A DNA stretch of 53,063 nucleotides from JAMXLO01 sp036494925 (GTDB taxonomy: Bacteria > Pseudomonadota > Alphaproteobacteria > Acetobacterales > Acetobacteraceae): NCBI GenBank assembly GCA_036494925.1, contig DASXNR010000525.1:1-53063 (forward strand), given 5' to 3'. Below, piece by piece: positions 48,687 to 53,063 of the stretch (position 1 is the first letter of the stretch; every line of letters starts with the position of its first letter). The notes beneath the pieces were generated by a model. It did not search any database. It was not told the DNA's origin and saw nothing but the letters and a program-made list of their open reading frames with translations. A program made the position numbers and the translations under genes.

Positions 48687-50261
48687 ATGTCGCCGAAAGC
48701 GTTCGCCGCCGTGTTCCTTTGCGGCCTGCTCTGCAACGCCGGAACGCCCGCTTACGGGCAGAACCCGACCAATGTCCTCGAGGTGGTGCCGAGTGCTGAT
48801 GTGGCCGAACTTGATCCTGCTCGCGCCGCCAATCAGATCGGGCGCATCTACTCGCAGATGATATTCGACACGCTGTTCGCACTCGACCAGTCGTTGTCGC
48901 CAAAACCGATGATGGTGGACAAGGAAGTCATCACCCCTGACCGGCTGACCTACAGTTTCACCCTGCGCCCGGGAATGAAGTTCCACGATGGCAGTCCTGT
49001 CACCACGCGCGACGTGACAGCGTCGCTGCAGCATTGGATGGATGGCAGCGCGACCGGGGGTGAGCTGAAATCCAGGCTCGCGGCGCTGAACATCGTCGAT
49101 CCCCAGACCTTCACGCTGGCGCTGAAACAACCGTTCGGGCTGCTGGAGTTCCTGCTCGCTGGCGCGGGTGCCCCGATTGCCGGGATCATGCGTGAGGCGG
49201 ATGCCAAACGCGATCCTGCGGTGCCGATGACCACTCCGATTGGCTCTGGCCCGTTCCGCTACGTCGCCAGTGAACGGGAGAGCGGCCATCGCGTGGTGTT
49301 CGAGCGCAACCCCGACTACATTCCACGTGCGGAACCGCCGGATGGTGCGGCCGGCGCACGTATCGTCAAGGTCGATCGGGTCGTCTGGCAGATCATCCCC
49401 GATCCGGCCACGGCAGCGAACGCGCTCGCCACCGGCGAGGTGGATTTCTGGGACACGGTACCATCCGACATGGTGCAGTTCCTGAAGCAGCACGGCATCA
49501 CGGTGCGTCGTACTGCCTCGCTGCCCTCGGTCGCCTGGGTCCGGCCGAACTTCGAACTGCCGCCGTTCAACGATGCGCGCGCTCGCCAGGCGCTCGCCCT
49601 GCTGATCGACCAGAAGGAGTTCATGCAGGCGGTCGCTGGCGATACGCCCTGGTCCACCTGCTATTCATTCAGTGTGTGCGGTTCGTTGCTCGGGACCGAG
49701 GTGGGATCGGAGCCGTACCGAAAGACCGATGTCGCCAGAGCCAAACAACTGCTGGCTGAGGCGGGTTATAAAGGTGAGCCGGTGATCGTGCTCGGAACGC
49801 CGCAGCTGCCGATCATCAATGTGATGTCGCAGCTGCTGGCGCAGCGGCTGCGCGATGCCGGCGTGAACGTTGATCTACAGATGGGCGATTGGACGACCGT
49901 ATTCCAGCGCCTGACCACCCGTGGCAAGGGCGGCTGGAACGTGACTGCCACGTATTCCTTGGGTGGCACGGCATTCAATCCGCTGACCAATTCGGTGCTG
50001 GACACCTCGTGTGGCCCGACCTCCAGCAGCCGCATGGGCTTTCCCTGCGATGCCGAGGGTGAGGAACTGCGCCGTGCGGTGCTCGCGGCGCCGGACGAGG
50101 CGGCGCGGAAGGCGGCGTTCGAGACGTTCCAGAAACATATGTGGCAGTTCATCCCGTTTGTGCCGGCGGGCCAGTTCGATCAGCAGAATGCGTATGGCAA
50201 GAATATCTCGGGGGTTCTGGGCGGGTATGTGATCAGCTATTGGAACATCGAGAAGTATTAA
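48687..50261 (+). CDS. DppA/OppA-type periplasmic peptide/solute-binding protein
   Basis: This 524-residue protein has a signal peptide (MSPKAFAAVFLCGLLCNAGTPAYGQ) and the family 5 binding-protein fold. Recognisable are ADVAELDPARAANQIGRIYS, LTYSFTLRPGMKFHDGSPVT, PIGSGPFRYVASERESGHRV, and INVMSQLLAQRLRDAGVNVD. Ligands in this family are di- and oligopeptides, but also nickel, glutathione and many small molecules. The ATG at 48687 follows GCGGGAGGAGTCAT. It is 138 bases after the M24 gene on the same strand. No cognate permease or ATPase is in the window. Confidence 0.9.
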   Translation: MSPKAFAAVFLCGLLCNAGTPAYGQNPTNVLEVVPSADVAELDPARAANQIGRIYSQMIFDTLFALDQSLSPKPMMVDKEVITPDRLTYSFTLRPGMKFHDGSPVTTRDVTASLQHWMDGSATGGELKSRLAALNIVDPQTFTLALKQPFGLLEFLLAGAGAPIAGIMREADAKRDPAVPMTTPIGSGPFRYVASERESGHRVVFERNPDYIPRAEPPDGAAGARIVKVDRVVWQIIPDPATAANALATGEVDFWDTVPSDMVQFLKQHGITVRRTASLPSVAWVRPNFELPPFNDARARQALALLIDQKEFMQAVAGDTPWSTCYSFSVCGSLLGTEVGSEPYRKTDVARAKQLLAEAGYKGEPVIVLGTPQLPIINVMSQLLAQRLRDAGVNVDLQMGDWTTVFQRLTTRGKGGWNVTATYSLGGTAFNPLTNSVLDTSCGPTSSSRMGFPCDAEGEELRRAVLAAPDEAARKAAFETFQKHMWQFIPFVPAGQFDQQNAYGKNISGVLGGYVISYWNIEKY

Positions 50262-50289
50262 ACCAGAGGGCGACATGGTCGCGGCGCGC

Positions 50290-51684
50290 CTAAACCGTCC
50301 GTACCTTTGCGGTGTCCGGCTGCGACAACGCGGCGTCGATTTCCTCGAGCGAGCGTCCCCTGGTCTCGAAGCCAAGAAACAGGAACACGAAGCCCGCCAT
50401 CACGCTCCATGCCGCAAGATAATTCATCGCCGGTCCAAGGGCCGCAAGATCCGCCTTGGGATTGACGTAGTTGGACGATCCCGCGATGAGCGCCAGCCCA
50501 AGCGGTCCGAGCACCTTGCCGAAATTCCCCAGACCGTAGCCAAACCCCATGCCGCTCGCGCGCAATCCGGCCGGCCATACCTCGGCGGCATATGGACCAA
50601 CCACGGCATAGCCGCCGTCGCCGAAGAAGCGTGACAACATGATGCCCAGAAACAGCAGCGAAACCCCACCGATGAAGTCAGCGTGAAACACGCCCGCAAG
50701 CCAACAGAAGACCGCCGCGCCGAAGCTCAACAGAACACCGGAGGGGCGCCGGCCGATCGCTTCCGATAGCCAAGAGAACAGAAACCGGCCGATCAACCCT
50801 GCCAACGCGACCCAGATCATCAGGAACGAAGCCTGCGCCGGCGAAATCGCCAGTGTCTGAGCGAACAGGGTCGGCGCCCATAGCACCAGGCCGATGCCAG
50901 TGGTCTGCACGCCGAGACTGGTGAGTGTCGATAAAACCATGCTGCGCGGATAGTGAAACAGTTCGCGCCACGGCATGTGCCGCGTTGCCGGCACGCTGGT
51001 CGGCAGCGCGATGTTGCTTGGATCCGTCTGTAGCGCCCAAGCGAGTGCCTGGCGCGCTTCCTCTATGCGGCCCATGCGGATCAGCCAGCGCGGCGATTCC
51101 GGTACCCAGGCGCGGATCAGCAAAGTGATCAGCGCCGGCATCAATCCGACGACGAACAGACCGCGCCAGCCAACCACTGGCGCGAGGTAGGCGCCGAGGA
51201 TGGCACCCAGCATGCTGCCGAGCGGCAGGCACGAGGTGACAAGCCCGCCGACAAGGCCCCGCTTTGATGTCGGCACGAACTCCTGCACCAGTGGCAGGTC
51301 CACCGCGAAAAGGCCGGACACGCCGAAGCCCACCAGGAAGCGGAAGAAGCTGAGGAAGATCCAACCGCCCTGTTCCGGCGTCAGCGCCATTACACCGGTG
51401 GCAATAGAAAAATTCAGCGCGGTCATGATGAACACCTTGCGCCGGCCGATGCGGTCGGCGAGCCAGCCCCAGAACAGCGCACCTGGAACTGCGCCGAGAC
51501 CGGAGGATAGCAGGATCATTGCCGACTGGCCGTAGGTGAGCTGCCACGAGCTGACGATGAACGCCAGCACGAAGCCGATCAGGTAGAAGTCGAAGAAGTC
51601 GAGCATGTCGCCCAGGATGGCGGCGAACACGATCTTGCGCTGATTGTTGGTCAGCGAGGTCTGGCGTTCCAGATGCTCCAGCAC
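50290..51684 (-). CDS. MFS transporter, sugar/aromatic-acid proton symporter type
   Basis: A 464-residue major facilitator with 12 predicted spans. It starts QRKIVFAAILGDMLDFFDFYLIGF in a D-x-x-D-F-F-D-F form common to aromatic-acid and metabolite:proton symporters. The loop 2-3 motif is GWLADRIGRRKVFIM and the sixth-span exit is PESPRWLIRMGRIEEARQAL. The GTG start at 51684 follows AAGGGAACAATCT. It converges on the DppA-type gene, 28 bases between stops. The substrate is an organic acid by family, not more closely defined. Confidence 0.87.
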   Translation of the reverse strand: MLEHLERQTSLTNNQRKIVFAAILGDMLDFFDFYLIGFVLAFIVSSWQLTYGQSAMILLSSGLGAVPGALFWGWLADRIGRRKVFIMTALNFSIATGVMALTPEQGGWIFLSFFRFLVGFGVSGLFAVDLPLVQEFVPTSKRGLVGGLVTSCLPLGSMLGAILGAYLAPVVGWRGLFVVGLMPALITLLIRAWVPESPRWLIRMGRIEEARQALAWALQTDPSNIALPTSVPATRHMPWRELFHYPRSMVLSTLTSLGVQTTGIGLVLWAPTLFAQTLAISPAQASFLMIWVALAGLIGRFLFSWLSEAIGRRPSGVLLSFGAAVFCWLAGVFHADFIGGVSLLFLGIMLSRFFGDGGYAVVGPYAAEVWPAGLRASGMGFGYGLGNFGKVLGPLGLALIAGSSNYVNPKADLAALGPAMNYLAAWSVMAGFVFLFLGFETRGRSLEEIDAALSQPDTAKVRTV

Positions 51685-51797
51685 AGATTGTTCCCTTGCG
51701 TTTCTCGCGGCAACGAAACGCCGGAGGGAAAACCGTGCGTCCCGCTATCGCTTTATCCGCAATGGCTACCTGGAACGGCTTGGCCCGTGCAATGGCC

Positions 51798-52778
51798 TCA
51801 GGCGGCGGTGCGCGACCGCTTCCGGGGGCGGACGAGCGCTATACCCGCGAGGCCACTTCCGAACAGCACCAGCGTTGCCGGTTCAGGGACCTGCGCCAGG
51901 AAGCCGATCGTGTTGCCGTTGGCGTCCGCATAGAAGCCGACGATCTGACCGAGGTCGTTGATGCCGTTGGCGGTGGTAGCGGTGGAACCCGTCGGATCGA
52001 ACGAGGTGAACATATTGCCGACATCGAGATAGCCGTGCATTGCCCCGGTCCCGTCGACATAGTCGCCGACAATGTCACCAAGGTTGTTGATGCCAAGTGC
52101 CTGACTCGAGGTTGACCCAAACGGCTGGAATGACGTCAGGGTGCCGTTGACGTCCGCAAATGAAGAGAAGTCGCCCGCTCCATCGGTATCATAAAATCCG
52201 ACGACGGTGCCGGCATCGTTCACGCCAGTCGCCTGACTGTTGAAATTGGCCGGCAGCAGCGCATTGATATCGGTGAAGACCGGGCTCGTGAACGATGGAC
52301 CGCCGGAAACTGTGTACGCCTTCTGCAAGGTAGCGCCGTCTGGCTGGGTGGAAGAGTACCCGGCCGCGATCGTGCCTGACTTGTTGATGCCGAGAAGCTG
52401 GTTGAATGCGGTGCCGGGCTGATTGACCGTGGTGAACATACCGCCGTTCTGCGCGAATCCGTTGGTAACGCCTCCCGTGATCGAGAAGCCGACGGTGGTG
52501 CCGCCGCCGCTGATGCCGATCACCTGCGTGCCGCCGTCCGCGCCCTGCACATTCTGTCGCGTGAAGTTGGCGGGCAATATGAGCTGGAAGCCGTTAAAGG
52601 TCGTGGCATTGCCGTAACCCACGATGGTGCTCGAGTCGTTGATGCCGAGCGCCTGGGTGAAGATGGGATTGAGCGGGTCCACGATGTTCGTATTTATGAA
52701 CGTGACGTTGGCGTGGGCGGTTCCCGCGGCGAGCGTCATCAGCCCAGCTGCCCCGAGGGCAACAGAGTGGCGTTTCAT
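51798..52778 (-). CDS. HAF-repeat PEP-CTERM exported protein
   Basis: This 326-residue protein has a signal peptide (MKRHSVALGAAGLMTLAAGTAHA) and a PEP-CTERM tail (VPEPATLVLFGSGLAGIAL, then basic RPRKRSR). Between them lie six copies, about 35-50 residues apart, of the motif G-I-N-x-x-G-x-I-V-G-x-Y: ALGINDSSTIVGYG, VIGISGGGTTVGFS, LLGINKSGTIAAGYS, ATGVNDAGTVVGFY, ALGINNLGDIVGDY and ANGINDLGQIVGFY. This is the HAF extracellular repeat, probably a beta-propeller-like array. It would be processed by exosortase at the inner membrane and carried to the cell surface or matrix. No exosortase is in the window. ATG 52778 follows CAGGAGATAGGTCCGTG. The gene is noticeably richer in N, T, S and G codons than its neighbours. 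Confidence 0.88.
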   Translation of the reverse strand: MKRHSVALGAAGLMTLAAGTAHANVTFINTNIVDPLNPIFTQALGINDSSTIVGYGNATTFNGFQLILPANFTRQNVQGADGGTQVIGISGGGTTVGFSITGGVTNGFAQNGGMFTTVNQPGTAFNQLLGINKSGTIAAGYSSTQPDGATLQKAYTVSGGPSFTSPVFTDINALLPANFNSQATGVNDAGTVVGFYDTDGAGDFSSFADVNGTLTSFQPFGSTSSQALGINNLGDIVGDYVDGTGAMHGYLDVGNMFTSFDPTGSTATTANGINDLGQIVGFYADANGNTIGFLAQVPEPATLVLFGSGLAGIALVRPRKRSRTAA

Positions 52779-52996
52779 CACGGACCTATCTCCTGACGAG
52801 CTAATGAAGGTTGTTGTCGCAGAGCCGGGTCGCCTGCAACCTGTGGCGTGCGTAGCGTGCAACGGAATATTGATTGACAAAAGTCACATAATCGCCGACC
52901 CAGGTCACGATTACGTGCAGTTCACGGGGCCGTAATATTGCCCGCACCAGGACCTTCAGCATTGCATGTTAGTTTTAGCAACGAGAGTTCGGCCTC

Positions 52997-53063
52997 ATGC
53001 CCCGAGAATCGTCCCAACCGCGACGCCGGCGTCGGCCGCGACTCCCTTCCGGCCGCCATCCGG
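52997..53063 (+). CDS. Possible start of a gene running off the right edge
   Basis: An ATG at 52997 opens a frame that stays open to the window end and begins MPRESSQPRRRRRPRLPSG, a basic N terminus. The 22 visible codons are too few to name a family. Basic starts of this kind occur in some DNA-binding regulators and many other proteins. There is no strong ribosome-binding site. It would be divergent from the PEP-CTERM gene over about 218 bases, which otherwise contain no feature that I recognise. Confidence 0.25.
   Translation, partial: MPRESSQPRRRRRPRLPSGRHP

Noticed and set aside
47343..49493. Open frame of about 716 codons on the minus strand
   Set aside because: It is antisense to the M24 hydrolase and DppA-type genes, both of which have clear motifs and ribosome-binding sites.
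1..53063. tRNA or rRNA genes, CRISPR arrays, insertion sequences, prophage genes, replication origin
   Set aside because: None was recognised on reading both strands. A short tRNA could be missed without a covariance search.

Overview
The window is high-GC, densely coded DNA, probably chromosomal. It suggests a metabolically versatile Gram-negative alphaproteobacterium, most likely in the Rhodospirillales or Acetobacteraceae. The reasons are the C-P lyase gene order, paired acyl-CoA dehydrogenases, many periplasmic binding proteins, PEP-CTERM surface proteins, and an FNR/FixK-type box. The taxon is an inference; there is no rRNA or other phylogenetic marker here. I saw no tRNA, rRNA, CRISPR array, insertion sequence or phage gene.

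Layout. Positions 1-445 hold a broken junction: a truncated rhodanese gene beside the tail of a PEP-CTERM gene. Then come dodecin (603-812), a pair of acyl-CoA dehydrogenases (819-3152), a class IV aminotransferase and a small lipoprotein. From 4620 to 13523 lies a phosphonate C-P lyase locus. A phnF-phnM1 unit reads left and phnGHIJKLM plus a 2H-phosphoesterase-like gene read right, with a perfect 10-bp palindromic operator between them. phnN converges on the far end behind a D-2-hydroxyacid dehydrogenase gene. Positions 14635-20951 hold a DUF202 protein, a divergent NRAMP-like transporter, a decayed chemotaxis-receptor fragment, a bifunctional mannose-1-phosphate guanylyltransferase, a PAP2 phosphatase, a DUF4239 protein and an SDR enzyme.

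Positions 20946-29826 hold a sulfite dehydrogenase pair (sorAB) with an NMT1/THI5-like binding protein, a Gfo/Idh/MocA enzyme, an MFS carrier, an NCS2 nucleobase permease fused to a degenerate histidine-kinase-type ATPase domain, a FrnE/DsbA-like protein and MetY. Positions 29850-36705 hold an NAD(P)-linked [NiFe]-hydrogenase operon, hoxE-hoxF-hoxU-hoxY-hoxH, with a convergent maturation protease. Its HoxF is fused to a complete GltD-like FAD/NAD(P) module, which is the most unusual gene in the window. A candidate FNR/FixK box lies upstream of hoxE.

Positions 36945-51684 are catabolic: a DASS carboxylate transporter, an intradiol dioxygenase-cyclase-binding protein operon, a LivK-type binding protein, a ThiO/DadA-type amine oxidase under a TPP riboswitch, a TcuA-like flavoprotein, an OsmC protein, M20 and M24 hydrolases, a DppA-type binding protein and an MFS carrier. 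Four solute-binding proteins of four different families have no permease or ATPase beside them. The window ends with a HAF-repeat PEP-CTERM protein.

How the genes work together: the phn genes turn alkylphosphonates into phosphate and ribosyl phosphates, although no phosphonate importer and no PhnP are present. The hox genes exchange electrons between hydrogen and pyridine nucleotides. SorAB oxidises sulfite in the periplasm. The 38-51 kb region looks like a patchwork of uptake and ring- or amide-opening functions.
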